In this document: piece after piece, positions 32,346 through 41,454 of the stretch
Position numbering within the stretch: position 1 is the first letter of the stretch
Layout of the letters: every line of letters starts with the position of its first letter
From: Synechococcus sp. Tobar12-5m-g
GTDB taxonomy: Bacteria > Cyanobacteriota > Cyanobacteriia > PCC-6307 > Cyanobiaceae
Assembly (NCBI RefSeq): GCF_024345415.1
Contig: NZ_JAGQBB010000006.1
Location: forward strand, 62,001-126,000
Direction of reading: 5' to 3'
DNA length: 64,000 bases
Program-made: the position numbers and the translations under genes
Notes under the pieces: generated by a model
What the model saw: the letters and a program-made list of their open reading frames with translations, nothing else
Database searches by the model: none
What the model was told of the DNA's origin: nothing

Positions 32346-32567
32346 TCACAGCTCTTCAAGGGTGTCGATCACCGTTTGCTGGAACGCCTGCAGGTCGTTG
32401 GAATCGCTCAGATCGACCCCTTCACCCGCGGCGTTCTGGCTGAGTTCCTGGAAGTGAAAGGCGCCTTCACCATGGGCGAGAAACTCCATGGCGGAGGTTT
32501 CACCGCTCTCCTTGAAGGCGTCGAACAGGGCCATGAAGGCGGCGTCTTCGGTGAATTCCCAGCTCAT
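32346..32567 (-). CDS. Small acidic protein of unknown function (73 aa)
   Basis: A 73-residue acidic, phenylalanine-rich protein beginning MSWEFTEDAAFMALFDAFKE and ending QAFQQTVIDTLEEL. It is predicted mostly helical, soluble, with no signal peptide. I do not recognise a family. The ATG (complement of 32565-32567) is preceded on the minus strand by a purine-rich CTTCACC-complement (GGTGAAG-like) region suited to ribosome binding. It is convergent with the 96-residue gene, and nrdJ lies upstream on the same strand across a 199-bp gap that holds a terminator-like hairpin. Confidence 0.65.
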   Translation of the reverse strand: MSWEFTEDAAFMALFDAFKESGETSAMEFLAHGEGAFHFQELSQNAAGEGVDLSDSNDLQAFQQTVIDTLEEL

Positions 32568-32735
32568 GAAAAGGTGAAGGCAAGTCGGAGGGGTGGAGCA
32601 GAACCTCTTCTTAGCAGCTCCGCTCCATGACCTTTAACGCCTGCCCCCCCAACCCCGTCAACCTCCTGTCCTCGAATCGGTCCAAAGCTCCTGTCCAAAG
32701 CAGCGTCCCTGGCGTGGTGTACGAGCCCAGGAGCA

Positions 32736-32754
32736 ACCCCCAGCAAGCGGGGCT
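32736..32754 (-). terminator. Hairpin after nrdJ, possible terminator
   Basis: Read on the minus strand, AGCCCC and GGGGTT flank a short loop GCTTGCTG and are followed by a GCT-rich run without a clear U tract. It lies 13 bp beyond the nrdJ stop. The rest of 32568-32766 shows nothing I can name. Confidence 0.35.
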
Positions 32755-32766
32755 GACCGTTTCACC

Positions 32767-35130
32767 TCAGGGTTTGGCCAACGGCAGCAGGCACTTGTCC
32801 GAATCGCAGCCGGCTGGGCCCGCTTCCATCGATTCACCCCGGTCGTAGCGCTGCAGCGCCTCGAAGAAATCGACGCTGGAGCGGCGGGCTCTCACTTCGG
32901 CCTGCAGACGGGTGTAGGTGGCCGCATCGATCGGCTCGAACGGCAGCCGCGGGAAGGTGGCATTGGCATCGAAGCGGGCCAGCAGCGCCGCTGAGATGTA
33001 GCCGCGGCCTTCGTCGATCGCCCGGTGGATCGCCTCGGCCACCGGCTCGATTTCGTGCTCGCGGAACTCCACCGTGGCGGAGGTGTTGTGGGCCGTGTAG
33101 TGCTCCTGCACCTGCATGTAGAAGTCGAACTGGGCCAGGGCGGAGAAGGTGTTGATCTCCACCTCATCGGCGCCCGGGATGTTCGCCCAGCTCACCTCCG
33201 TGGGGATCTCCACCAGCCACTCCGTGCAGCGCGGATCGAACGGATCATCCAGCAGCCGGCCGTGGTCGTCCTTGTCGGATTGACTCGGCACGATCGTGTA
33301 TCCGTAATCCAGGCAGGCCAGGGCCACCGGATCGTTCTTGCGGAAGGTGATCCGCCGGATGAAGCGCTGCGCCTTGGGCGGATGCCAGCCGGGGCTTGCG
33401 CCGGTGAGCAGGCTCTTGGTGCCCGCCGGTTGCACCGTCGTGCAGCGGTTGGGCCTCCTCAGACCGTGGCGATCGCAGTAGTCCCACACCGCCTCATTCA
33501 CATATCCCTTCCAGCGGCCCAGATACTCCGCCTCCTGCCACTTGAAGGCCTGGCCTGCTTCGGTTTCGGGGCGCCCCGCTTCCCACCACTGCAGCCAGGG
33601 GGTGCCGAAAGCATGGACGAAGAAATCAAACAGGCCGGTGAAGCTCACCCCCACGATCGGATCCCAGGCCCGGCTCTGGCGGTAACGCTCCACCTGAAAG
33701 CGGTGATTGAGCAGGCAGGCCACCGCCAGGCCGCCGGCATGGAAGGCATCCCGCTGGCTGTCGTGGTCGTGCGGGTCGATCTGGTTGAGGTGGATTTCGG
33801 CGAGGTTGCAGTGGAAATCGGCCCCCAGGATCTCGCCGCAGGGGTTGAGCCCGTAGCGGTTCAACCGGTGCTCCAGCTCCGCCTCGCCGATCTCCGGGTG
33901 GTTGAGCTGCAGCCAGCGGCCCGCCTCCTCGCGGCCCTGGTCGGAGTACACGTCGATGAATTCGGTGTGCAACTCCGCCGTGGTGAGCAGATCGGCGTTG
34001 GAGCGGGCGATCGCCTCCGGCGCGAACTGAATCGCCCCCTCGCCGCTCTGGAATTGCTTGCGCACCGCCTCCAGCACCATCTGCTTCGAGGGGCGCGTGT
34101 GGAACACCCGGGTGTGGTTCGCCATCCGCAGCGAGTCCCGCTCCGGATCGATCCGCCAGTTGCCCTCTCCGTCCTGTTGCCAGAGGTTGTCCTTGGCCAC
34201 CGACGCCGGCAGATCATCGGAGGCGAACTGGCGCATGCCGGCGCTGCGGCGGATGTTGCCCGCCACGATCGTCACCGCCGCCTCATCGATCAGCAGGCAA
34301 CACTCCACCGAGCTGAGCTGGCGACCGATCGCCCGGTTGAGGATCTGGGCCACCCGGCCGTAGAGATCCTTGAGCTTCACGGGGTTGGCCATGCCGCCGA
34401 AGCCCTTGAGGGTTTCACCCACCGGCCGCACATCGGAGAGATCCACCGAAACCTCCACCGGCCCATCGAAGCGCCCATCGCTGCTCAGCTCCAGCAGCAG
34501 CTGGTAGCTGTCCACCCAGCCCCGGCGCGTGTCGCCCACCCGCACCGTCACCCGGTTGCCGCTGATCTGGTGGGTGGTGGCCTCCTGGCGCCGCTCGGGC
34601 GCCGTGGCACCGATGTCGGTGACGCCGCTGATCACCAGCCGGTTGCGCACCACCGGCAGCCGCTCGATCAGGCGCGGCTCGATGATCGCGCCGGTGCCGC
34701 AGCCCATCATCGCCAGGTCCATCATCAGACCGAAGGCTTCCCAGTCGATCAGGTTGGTGGAGGTGCAGTTGTAGGCGCCGGAGAAGTTGTGGGCCTGCTG
34801 GATCCAGGGGGTGCCGCCGATCCACAGCCACCGTCCCGACGGCAGGGCCTTCTGGTGCTTCTGCATCCGCCGGATCAGCTCCACCTCCTCGCTGTTGAGG
34901 TTCCCCAGCTGGCGCAGGCCCTCCAGGTTGCGCTCCGCCACCTCATGCCAGCTCTCCCGGCCCGTTTCGGTGCGGCGGGAATAGGTGCGGTAAAAAACCG
35001 GGTTGGCGGCTGGGGCGGTGCTCGGGAAATCGAGCCGGCCCAGGCCCGTTCCCGCGCCGCTAGCCCCGTCCTCGGTTTGCCCCGGGCGGCGTTGATCGGT
35101 GATGACGGGCGGCGTGGCGGACAAGGTCAC
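32767..35130 (-). CDS. nrdJ: Adenosylcobalamin-dependent (class II) ribonucleotide reductase
   Basis: The 787-residue monomeric enzyme reduces ribonucleotides to deoxyribonucleotides using adenosylcobalamin, without oxygen or a second subunit. Class II triphosphate reductase features are visible: [18 protein letters not shown] near the N terminus, the [11 protein letters not shown] active-site cysteine region, LNPCGEI with the catalytic cysteine ([19 protein letters not shown]), and [20 protein letters not shown]. The C-terminal cysteine pair region GCDSDKC can serve as the thiol relay. This class is typical of picocyanobacteria. It is divergent from prfC (107-bp gap, no cobalamin riboswitch recognised). 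Confidence 0.95.
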   Translation of the reverse strand: MTLSATPPVITDQRRPGQTEDGASGAGTGLGRLDFPSTAPAANPVFYRTYSRRTETGRESWHEVAERNLEGLRQLGNLNSEEVELIRRMQKHQKALPSGRWLWIGGTPWIQQAHNFSGAYNCTSTNLIDWEAFGLMMDLAMMGCGTGAIIEPRLIERLPVVRNRLVISGVTDIGATAPERRQEATTHQISGNRVTVRVGDTRRGWVDSYQLLLELSSDGRFDGPVEVSVDLSDVRPVGETLKGFGGMANPVKLKDLYGRVAQILNRAIGRQLSSVECCLLIDEAAVTIVAGNIRRSAGMRQFASDDLPASVAKDNLWQQDGEGNWRIDPERDSLRMANHTRVFHTRPSKQMVLEAVRKQFQSGEGAIQFAPEAIARSNADLLTTAELHTEFIDVYSDQGREEAGRWLQLNHPEIGEAELEHRLNRYGLNPCGEILGADFHCNLAEIHLNQIDPHDHDSQRDAFHAGGLAVACLLNHRFQVERYRQSRAWDPIVGVSFTGLFDFFVHAFGTPWLQWWEAGRPETEAGQAFKWQEAEYLGRWKGYVNEAVWDYCDRHGLRRPNRCTTVQPAGTKSLLTGASPGWHPPKAQRFIRRITFRKNDPVALACLDYGYTIVPSQSDKDDHGRLLDDPFDPRCTEWLVEIPTEVSWANIPGADEVEINTFSALAQFDFYMQVQEHYTAHNTSATVEFREHEIEPVAEAIHRAIDEGRGYISAALLARFDANATFPRLPFEPIDAATYTRLQAEVRARRSSVDFFEALQRYDRGESMEAGPAGCDSDKCLLPLAKP

Positions 35131-35237
35131 GGAAGCTCCGGTTCGGTCGTGGTCAGAACGTTAACGCCACTGGTAGGGGGTGCAAGCCGCCACCGCCACC
35201 AGAGGCGGTGCCATCCGCCGGCTGGCAGGCTGGAGCG

Positions 35238-36890
35238 ATGACCAGCAGCCCCAGCACTGCCGCCGACACCGCCGCCGAGCACGCTGCCCTGGCCAATGCG
35301 GTGGCGCGGCGCCGCAACTTCGCGATCATTTCCCATCCTGACGCCGGCAAGACCACCCTGACCGAGAAGCTGCTGCTCTACGGGGGCGCGATCCAGCAGG
35401 CCGGGGCGGTGAAAGCCAAAGGGGAGCAGCGCAAGGTCACCTCCGACTGGATGGAGCTCGAAAAGCAGCGGGGAATCTCGATCACCTCCACGGTGCTTCA
35501 GTTCGACTACGCCGGCAGCACGGTCAACCTGCTCGACACCCCAGGCCACCAGGACTTCTCCGAGGACACCTACCGGACTCTGGCCGCCGCAGACAACGCG
35601 GTGATGCTGGAGGACGCCGCCAAGGGGCTCGAGCCCCAGACCCGCAAGCTCTTCGAAGTCTGCAGGCTGCGGCGGGTGCCGATCTTCACCTTCATCAACA
35701 AGATGGACCGGCCGGGGCGCGAGCCCCTGGAGCTGATCGATGAGATCGAGAGCGAACTGGGGCTCACCTGCTGGCCGGTGAACTGGCCGATCGGCAGCGG
35801 CGACCGCTTCCGCGGCGTGATCGACCGGCGCAGCCAGGCTGTAATCCTGTTTGAGCGCGCCGGACGCGGCAGACAGGCCACCGAGCGCACCCTGTCTGTA
35901 GAGGGAGCCCGCGCCTCGGGCGCCGTGGAACCGGAACTCCTCGATCAGGCCCTCGACGAACTGGAGCTGCTCGATGGCGCCGGCGCCGAGCTCGATCTGG
36001 AGCGGGTGCACGCCGGGGAGCTCAGCCCGGTGTTCTTCGGCTCGGCGATGACCAACTTCGGCGTGAGGCCCTTCCTCGATGCCTTCCTGGAGCTGGCCCA
36101 GCGTCCGGTGGCCCGCACCAGCCACGACGGCCCAGTCGATCCGCTGCGGCCCGAGTTCAGCGGCTTCGTCTTCAAGCTCCAGGCCAACATGGACCCCCGC
36201 CACCGGGACCGGATCGCCTTCGTTCGGGTGTGCTCCGGCCACTTCGAAAAAGACATGAGCGTGCGCCACGCCCGCACCGGCCGCACCATCCGCCTCTCCC
36301 GTCCCCAGAAGCTGTTCGGCCAGGAGCGGGAGGTGGTGGAGAACGCCTATCCCGGAGATGTGATCGGCCTCAACAACCCGGGGATGTTCGCCATCGGCGA
36401 CACCCTTTACGTTGGCCAGAAGGTGGAATACGAAGGCATCCCGTGCTTCAGCCCCGAAATCTTCGCCTGGTTGCGGAACCCCAACCCGTCTGCCTTCAAG
36501 GCCTTCCGCAAGGGGGTGAACGAACTGCGCGAGGAAGGCGCCGTGCAGGTGCTCTACGACACCGACGCCAGCAAGCGCGATCCGATCCTGGCGGCCGTCG
36601 GGCAGCTGCAGCTGGAGGTGGTGCAATACCGGCTTGAGCACGAATACGGCGTCCAGACGCGCCTGGAGCCCCTGGGTTTCTCCCTGGCCCGCTGGGTGAG
36701 TGGTGGCTGGGAGGCCCTGGAGGCGGTGGGCCGCCTGTTCAACTGCAAGACCGTGCGTGATGCCTGGGACCGGCCGGTGCTGCTGTTCAAGAACGATTGG
36801 AACCTCAACCAGCTCAACGCCGACCATCCCGACCTGGGCCTGAGCGCCGTGGCGCCGGTGGTCAGCGGGGTGGAGCCGATCGCGCTCTGA
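35238..36890 (+). CDS. prfC: Peptide chain release factor 3
   Basis: RF3 is the translational GTPase that recycles RF1/RF2 from the ribosome. The 550-residue protein has the G1 loop HPDAGKTT at 33-40, the switch region QRGISITST, the G3 motif [11 protein letters not shown] and the G4 motif NKMDR. The C-terminal RF3 domain includes [19 protein letters not shown]. The ATG at 35238 ([10 protein letters not shown]) is preferred to an ATG 30 bp upstream. It is divergent from nrdJ. Confidence 0.95.
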   Translation: MTSSPSTAADTAAEHAALANAVARRRNFAIISHPDAGKTTLTEKLLLYGGAIQQAGAVKAKGEQRKVTSDWMELEKQRGISITSTVLQFDYAGSTVNLLDTPGHQDFSEDTYRTLAAADNAVMLEDAAKGLEPQTRKLFEVCRLRRVPIFTFINKMDRPGREPLELIDEIESELGLTCWPVNWPIGSGDRFRGVIDRRSQAVILFERAGRGRQATERTLSVEGARASGAVEPELLDQALDELELLDGAGAELDLERVHAGELSPVFFGSAMTNFGVRPFLDAFLELAQRPVARTSHDGPVDPLRPEFSGFVFKLQANMDPRHRDRIAFVRVCSGHFEKDMSVRHARTGRTIRLSRPQKLFGQEREVVENAYPGDVIGLNNPGMFAIGDTLYVGQKVEYEGIPCFSPEIFAWLRNPNPSAFKAFRKGVNELREEGAVQVLYDTDASKRDPILAAVGQLQLEVVQYRLEHEYGVQTRLEPLGFSLARWVSGGWEALEAVGRLFNCKTVRDAWDRPVLLFKNDWNLNQLNADHPDLGLSAVAPVVSGVEPIAL

Positions 36891-37010
36891 GGGGCTGACG
36901 ATCTGCAGGGGGTGAATGGTGCGAAGAGGATGATGCGGAGTGGATGGTGCGTTGCGAACCACAGCGCACACCAGCCCTCGCCAGAATGATTACAAAGAAA
37001 GGTAACAACC

Positions 37011-37235
37011 TTGCCCGAGCACCTCTGGCTGGTACGACCACGCCGCGATGGCGGCTCCGACTACGTCCGCTTCCTCCCCCGCCAGGGAAACGTGGAAGTG
37101 CTCGAAGGCTCCCACCTGCCCCCCCAGATGCCCCTGCTCAAGAGCCGCCACTGGCTGGCGACCGAAGAAGCCGAGGCCCGTCGCCGCGACCTACAGCAGG
37201 AGGGCGGCTACCAATTCAGTGACCCCCTCTTCTGA
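37011..37235 (+). CDS. Small DUF1651-like protein (74 aa)
   Basis: A 74-residue protein with WLVRPRRDGGSDYVRFLP at the N terminus and LPPQMPLLKSRHWLATEEAE in the C-terminal half. The pattern of a tryptophan-containing start, then LPP..LLKSR and a charged helix, resembles DUF1651 proteins that are multicopy in picocyanobacteria. Function unknown. The start is TTG at 37011, supported by an AAAGG ribosome-binding site at 36998-37002, 8 nt upstream. The family assignment is tentative; that the gene is real is more certain. Confidence 0.65.
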   Translation: MPEHLWLVRPRRDGGSDYVRFLPRQGNVEVLEGSHLPPQMPLLKSRHWLATEEAEARRRDLQQEGGYQFSDPLF

Positions 37236-37322
37236 ATCATGTACCGGATCGTCCGCTGAACGTTTCCTGGCTCCATGCCTCGATACGCTCGGGCTAGAAC
37301 CCCGTCCACTGCACTGGAGGCC

Positions 37323-38015
37323 ATGACCCACGGTTCCGCCCCACCCGCCGGTGGCTCCAGCCCCTACGACCGGCTCGGCATTGCCCCCGATGCCAGTTTT
37401 GATGAAGTGCAGGCGGCCCGTCGCGAGCGGCTCGCCGCCGTCGAGGGTGATGCCCAGGCCCAGGCCCAGGTGGAAGCCGCCTATGACGCGGTTCTGATGG
37501 AACGGCTGCGGGAGCGGCAGCAGGGCAAGGTCAGCAGCGCCGCCGTAACGGCCTCGAAGCGTGAGGAGGTCAAGCCCGCCGTCGCCGTTCGCACCCCTTC
37601 ACGGCCCTCCCTGCCGGCCTTGCCGGCCCTCCCCCAGCTCTCGGGAGCCAAGCTGCCACGTCCGACGCTCACCCTGCCCACCCTGGCGATGGCAGAGGGC
37701 CGGGAGCGCTGGTTTCCGCTGGTGGCGATCGGTCTGCTGCTTGCTCTGCTGCTGATCACCCCCTCCGGCTCCGCCGAAGTGCTGCTCGCCCTGGCCACGG
37801 GGGTGGCGGTGGTGAACCTGCAGCGGCGCCAGGGCCGTTTCCTGGCCGCCATCGGATGGAGCTTTGCCCTGCTCAGCGTGGGCCTGCTGCTGGGCGGTGG
37901 CCTGGTCCAGCTGCTGGATCCTTCCCTGCCCTTGGGTCTGCCGATCGGCCCCGAGCAGGTGCAGAGCCTGCCGGCCCTGGTGCTGCTGCTGCTGGGGGCG
38001 CTGCTGATCACCTGA
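37323..38015 (+). CDS. CPP1-like family membrane protein with N-terminal J-like domain
   Basis: The 230-residue protein has an N-terminal J-like segment (SPYDRLGIAPDASFDEVQAA, then RRERLAAVEGD) without the HPD motif, a proline-rich linker, and a C-terminal region of about four hydrophobic helices. This is the layout of CPP1, the chaperone-like protein of protochlorophyllide oxidoreductase, conserved in cyanobacteria and chloroplasts. It probably acts at the thylakoid membrane in stabilising chlorophyll synthesis enzymes. The ATG at 37323 is preferred over an upstream in-frame ATG at 37275. TAGAAC at 37295-37300, 22 nt before the start, could be the -10. Confidence 0.85.
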   Translation: MTHGSAPPAGGSSPYDRLGIAPDASFDEVQAARRERLAAVEGDAQAQAQVEAAYDAVLMERLRERQQGKVSSAAVTASKREEVKPAVAVRTPSRPSLPALPALPQLSGAKLPRPTLTLPTLAMAEGRERWFPLVAIGLLLALLLITPSGSAEVLLALATGVAVVNLQRRQGRFLAAIGWSFALLSVGLLLGGGLVQLLDPSLPLGLPIGPEQVQSLPALVLLLLGALLIT

Positions 38016-38068
38016 ACGTTTGGCATTCAGGCCACATAGTTCAGACCGGCATTGTCAGACCGGCGTGT

Positions 38069-38983
38069 TCAGGCCACCGCCAGTTCGTTGATCAGCTCCT
38101 GTAGCTCCCCTTCCTCCACCCCGTAGACCTCGTTGCAGAAGTGGCAGGTGAGCTCGGCTCGGCCGTCTTCATCGAGGATGGTGCTCAGTTCGGCCTGGCC
38201 CAGCAGCCGCAGGGCATCAACGCTGCGGCGACGGGTGCAAGGGCAGTGGAAGGTCACATCCTGCTGGGCTTCAGCGTCTTCCAGCAGCCTGGGATCGAGA
38301 TCCGGGAAGATGTCTTCAAGCAGCAGCTTCAAGTTGCCGGAGCAGGCCGCCAGGCGGCGGCTGAAGCCCGTGATCTCCCGGCAGCGTTCTTCCAGCAGGG
38401 CCACCAGGGCCGGCTCGCTGGCCGCCTTGGGCAGCACCTGCACCAGCACGCCCCCGGAGCAGCGCACGCCGCTGCTGTCGATCTGCTCGCCGACGAACAG
38501 GCCGGAAGGGGTCTGCTCGGAATGCAGCAGGTAGGAGGCCACGTCGTCACCGATGCCGCCGCTGACCAACTCGACGGTGCTGCTGTAGGGCTCGCCCTTG
38601 CCCTGGTCGCGCACCACATGCAGGTAGCCGGTGCCGGTGGCCTTGCGAAAATCGAAGCCGTGCTGCCCCGGCTCGGTCTCGATCAGATCGAGCTCCAGCC
38701 CCGGCGCCCCCACGTAGCCGCGCACGGTGCCGTCACGGCCGGCATCCACCATCAGCCCCCGCAGCGGCCCATCCGACTGAATGCGCAGGTTGACCCGGCC
38801 ATGGGTCACCTTCATCGAACTGGCCAGCAGCAGACCAGCCGTCATCGCCCGCCCCAGCAGCGCCGTGGTGAGGTACGAGAGCTGGTGCCGGCGGCGGGCA
38901 TAACGGGTGGTGACCGTGGTGAGCGCCGCCACCAGGCGAATGCCACCCTGGGCGGCCGTGGCCCGCACCAACTGATCGGGCAT
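38069..38983 (-). CDS. hslO: Hsp33 redox-regulated chaperone
   Basis: Hsp33 is a holdase switched on by oxidation of a C-terminal zinc centre. The 304-residue protein has the zinc cysteines C247 and C249 (HCPC) and C280 and C283 (CHFC), which is the CxC...CxxC pattern. N-terminal [19 protein letters not shown] is also typical. The ATG giving MPDQLVRA is preferred; a non-ATG start 15 bp upstream is in frame. It follows the ABC ATPase gene by 16 bp on the same strand, so the two are probably co-transcribed. Confidence 0.95.
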   Translation of the reverse strand: MPDQLVRATAAQGGIRLVAALTTVTTRYARRRHQLSYLTTALLGRAMTAGLLLASSMKVTHGRVNLRIQSDGPLRGLMVDAGRDGTVRGYVGAPGLELDLIETEPGQHGFDFRKATGTGYLHVVRDQGKGEPYSSTVELVSGGIGDDVASYLLHSEQTPSGLFVGEQIDSSGVRCSGGVLVQVLPKAASEPALVALLEERCREITGFSRRLAACSGNLKLLLEDIFPDLDPRLLEDAEAQQDVTFHCPCTRRRSVDALRLLGQAELSTILDEDGRAELTCHFCNEVYGVEEGELQELINELAVA

Positions 38984-38999
38984 CGGCCCACCCCCCAAC

Positions 39000-39647
39000 T
39001 CAGACCATCGTACGAAGCGCCGGGAGGGGCTGAAGCGTGCCCCGCTCCAGCCGCCAGCCCCGCTCGATCAGGCCGCGGAACAGCTCCGGTTCATGGGTGA
39101 CCACCAGCAGCACCCGATCCCGGCTGAGCTGGACGAGCAGCTGCAGCACCTCCTGACGCACCGACCAGTCGAGGCCAGCGGTGGGCTCATCGAGCAGCAG
39201 CACCCGGGGATCCCGCACCAGCTGCACCGCCAGGGCCAGGCGCCGCTGCTGGCCGCCGCTGAGCCGCTCCGGCGCCTGCTGAAGCGACAGGGAGCCCAGC
39301 CCCACCTGGCGCAGCACCGCCTCCACCCGCTCGGCCGGCAGCCGGCGCTGGCCCAGCTTCAGCTCCTGGCCCACGCTGAGGCCGAGGAAGTGCCGTTCGG
39401 GAAACTGAAACACCAGCCCGCACAGCCAGCGCCGCTGGCGGGCATCGAGCGCTTTGCCTTCCCAAAGAATGGTGCCGCCGCTCGGATCGGCCAGGCCACA
39501 GATCAGCTCCAGCAGGGTGGTCTTCCCGCAGCCGCTGCGGCCCGCCACCAGGGCGGGCTGGCCGGGCTTCAGGCAGAGATCCACCCCATCAAGAACCGCC
39601 ACCGCGGCGGTGGCCGGTCGATAGCGCAGGCCTTGGAGCTCAAGCAT
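39000..39647 (-). CDS. ABC transporter ATP-binding protein, ECF/CbiO-like
   Basis: The 215-residue ATPase has Walker A GRSGCGKT at 36-43, a Q-loop in [11 protein letters not shown], the signature [11 protein letters not shown] and Walker [13 protein letters not shown], followed by an H-loop histidine in VVTHEPEL. The QFPERH Q-loop is characteristic of energy-coupling-factor (CbiO/EcfA) ATPases. No transmembrane or substrate-specificity component is adjacent; its neighbours are hslO (same strand) and a divergent DUF3531 gene. Transport substrate unknown. Confidence 0.88.
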   Translation of the reverse strand: MLELQGLRYRPATAAVAVLDGVDLCLKPGQPALVAGRSGCGKTTLLELICGLADPSGGTILWEGKALDARQRRWLCGLVFQFPERHFLGLSVGQELKLGQRRLPAERVEAVLRQVGLGSLSLQQAPERLSGGQQRRLALAVQLVRDPRVLLLDEPTAGLDWSVRQEVLQLLVQLSRDRVLLVVTHEPELFRGLIERGWRLERGTLQPLPALRTMV

Positions 39648-39715
39648 GGGGGGCCTCGGGTCGGTCCAGCTTGCTGCCCCGGTGTTGGATGGGGTCGATC
39701 GGTGGGCGCTTGGTG

Positions 39716-40171
39716 ATGGACGTCAGGTTTCGGGACGTGGATCCGTTCAACTGCTGGATCTGGCTGCGCTTCGCCGCCCCACCCGGCCAGGGGGAGCGCG
39801 GCTATGTGGACACCGCCTTCGAGAGCTGGTTCTTTCTGGGCAAGCTGGGCGGCTTCAATGCCGAGAACCTGCAGGTGCATGAGGAGGGCGTCGACCTGAG
39901 CTGGATGACCTACGACGGCGATGACGCCGAGAAGGCCCTGCCCGCCCTGATGCACAACATGGGCGAGCTGGAGTATCAGGAGGAATGGGCACGGTGCTGG
40001 GTGGATCTGGGCACCAGTGACGGGGTGGCCCTCGATGTCCTGATCAATGTGCTGCGCCAGCTCGACAATGACGTGACCGAGATCGAGGAGCTGGTGATCG
40101 GTGGGGTCAACGACGACTGGCCAGTGGAGGAGCAGGACGAGGCGATCTTCCCCTCGGGTGGCGGCCACTGA
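39716..40171 (+). CDS. DUF3531 family protein
   Basis: The 151-residue acidic protein contains VRFRDVDPFNCWIWLRFAA, AFESWFFLGKLGGFNAENLQ and WARCWVDLGTSDGVALDVL. These are typical of the cyanobacterial and plastid DUF3531 family, of unknown function. The ATG at 39716 is preferred; GTG 39713 and TTG 39710 directly precede it. It is divergent from the ABC ATPase gene and 29 bp ahead of rsmE, with which it may be co-transcribed. Confidence 0.8.
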   Translation: MDVRFRDVDPFNCWIWLRFAAPPGQGERGYVDTAFESWFFLGKLGGFNAENLQVHEEGVDLSWMTYDGDDAEKALPALMHNMGELEYQEEWARCWVDLGTSDGVALDVLINVLRQLDNDVTEIEELVIGGVNDDWPVEEQDEAIFPSGGGH

Positions 40172-40200
40172 GCTGCTGATCCCCGCCCCCTGGTGCTGCC

Positions 40201-40950
40201 ATGGCCCGTGAACTGCGCCGCCTGCTGATCGAGCCCGCCCGGCTGGCCGAGGAGCTGGCCCTCACGGCCGAGGAAAGCCGCTACCTCACCAGGGTGCTGC
40301 GCTATGGAGCTGGCGATCGCTTCGCCGTCACCGACGGGGCCGGCCGGCTCTGGAGTGCCGTGCTGCTCGACCGACGCACGGCCCGCCTGCAGCAGCCCGC
40401 CGGGGCACCACTCGAAGCGGTGGCCGCCCCCAGTCCCGCCCTCACCCTGGCCCTGGCCGTTCCCCGCCTCGATGGCGATGTGGTGGTCCGCATGGCCTGC
40501 GAGCTCGGCGTCGATCGCCTGCAGCCGCTGCTGGCGGAGCGGAGCAGCGTCGGAGCGGAACGGCGGGGTGGCCGCTGGCCGGCGATCCTGCGCGAGGCCA
40601 GCGAGCAGTGTGAGCGGCTCTGGCTGCCGGAGCTGGGCGAAGCGGTTGAGGCCAGCAGCTGGCTGGCGAAGCCGGCACCGGGCCTGGCGCTGCTTGCCAC
40701 CACCCGCCAGGACTCCTTGCCGCTGCTCGGCTCGCTTCTGGCCGCCACCTCGGCAGGGGAGTCGAGCGAGGCGATCGAGCTGGCGATCGGGCCGGAGGGG
40801 GGCTGGAGCCCGGCAGAGGAGGCGCTGGCCCTGGCGGCGGGCCGGCAGGCGGTGAATCTGGGGCCGCGCATCCTGCGCTGTTCCACCGCGGCAGTGGCCG
40901 GCCTCAGCCTGCTCAGCCAGTGGCGGGCAGCAGACTGCGGCGGCCGTTGA
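40201..40950 (+). CDS. rsmE: 16S rRNA (uracil-1498-N3)-methyltransferase
   Basis: RsmE methylates N3 of U1498 in 16S rRNA using SAM, with the SPOUT-fold trefoil knot. The 249-residue protein has the PUA-like N terminus and the C-terminal knot motifs LAIGPEGGWSPAEEALAL and NLGPRILRCSTAAVAGLSLL, the SAM-binding signature of the family. A conserved middle segment is CELGVDRLQPLLAERSSV. Convergent with the following small gene, with 2 bp between stops. Confidence 0.95.
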   Translation: MARELRRLLIEPARLAEELALTAEESRYLTRVLRYGAGDRFAVTDGAGRLWSAVLLDRRTARLQQPAGAPLEAVAAPSPALTLALAVPRLDGDVVVRMACELGVDRLQPLLAERSSVGAERRGGRWPAILREASEQCERLWLPELGEAVEASSWLAKPAPGLALLATTRQDSLPLLGSLLAATSAGESSEAIELAIGPEGGWSPAEEALALAAGRQAVNLGPRILRCSTAAVAGLSLLSQWRAADCGGR

Positions 40951-40952
40951 GA

Positions 40953-41303
40953 TCAGCCTCGGATCAGGCTTGCAGCGATCGCCTTGAACCCGGCCAGGTT
41001 GGCGCCGGCCAGACGCCGGGGACGGGGCAGGGCACCGGAGGGAATCAACAGATCAGGCGCAAAGGTGGCCGTTGACGGGGCCGGGCGGTTCTCCTGCTCG
41101 CGCCGAAGCTCGGCGGCGATGGCCTCCGCCGTGGTGAGTACCGGGGCCGCCTCGGCGGCTGGCTGGGATGCTGCCTGGGCCTGGGCAGGCGCCTGGGTGG
41201 TTGTGGGGCTGGAAACCGGAGGCTGGGGCGCCACGGAAACAGGCTTCTTGGGCCCGTCGCTTCCCAGATCGAGGAAGAAGGAACCCTTGCGGTTGAACAC
41301 CAT
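40953..41303 (-). CDS. Unknown protein with ordered ends and Pro/Ala/Gln linker (116 aa)
   Basis: A 116-residue protein with an N-terminal FNRKGSFFLDLGSDGPKK, a middle of repeated Ala/Gln/Pro (APAQAQAASQPAAEAAP), then TTAEAIAAELRREQENRP and a C-terminal RRLAGANLAGFKAIAASLIR. I believe this type recurs in picocyanobacteria next to rsmE or the DUF92 gene, but the function is unknown. No signal peptide or membrane segment. It is convergent with rsmE; the 151-bp gap on its upstream side, toward the DUF92 gene, contains no feature I can name. Confidence 0.68.
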   Translation of the reverse strand: MVFNRKGSFFLDLGSDGPKKPVSVAPQPPVSSPTTTQAPAQAQAASQPAAEAAPVLTTAEAIAAELRREQENRPAPSTATFAPDLLIPSGALPRPRRLAGANLAGFKAIAASLIRG

Positions 41304-41454
41304 GGCGTCGGCCCAGCGTGGCAGTGGTTTCGATTATCCGCCGCGCCCCCTGCCTACGGCGCCCGGCTTAGGGCTGTGCAACAGAACGCGCCCCTGCCAA
41401 CCAGCGGGGGCCGGCCACACTGGAAGCAGCCGCCGCCCCGCCGGGCAGCCCGCC

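Noticed and set aside
32627-32848. Possible 73-residue gene on the plus strand between the small acidic gene and nrdJ
   Set aside because: It runs into the nrdJ 3' end, has random-looking Pro/Ser-rich sequence and no ribosome-binding site.
33025-35241. A 738-codon open frame antisense to nrdJ
   Set aside because: It mirrors the third-position GC bias of nrdJ, has His/Gln/Ala-rich sequence without any family resemblance, and nrdJ on the other strand is unambiguous.
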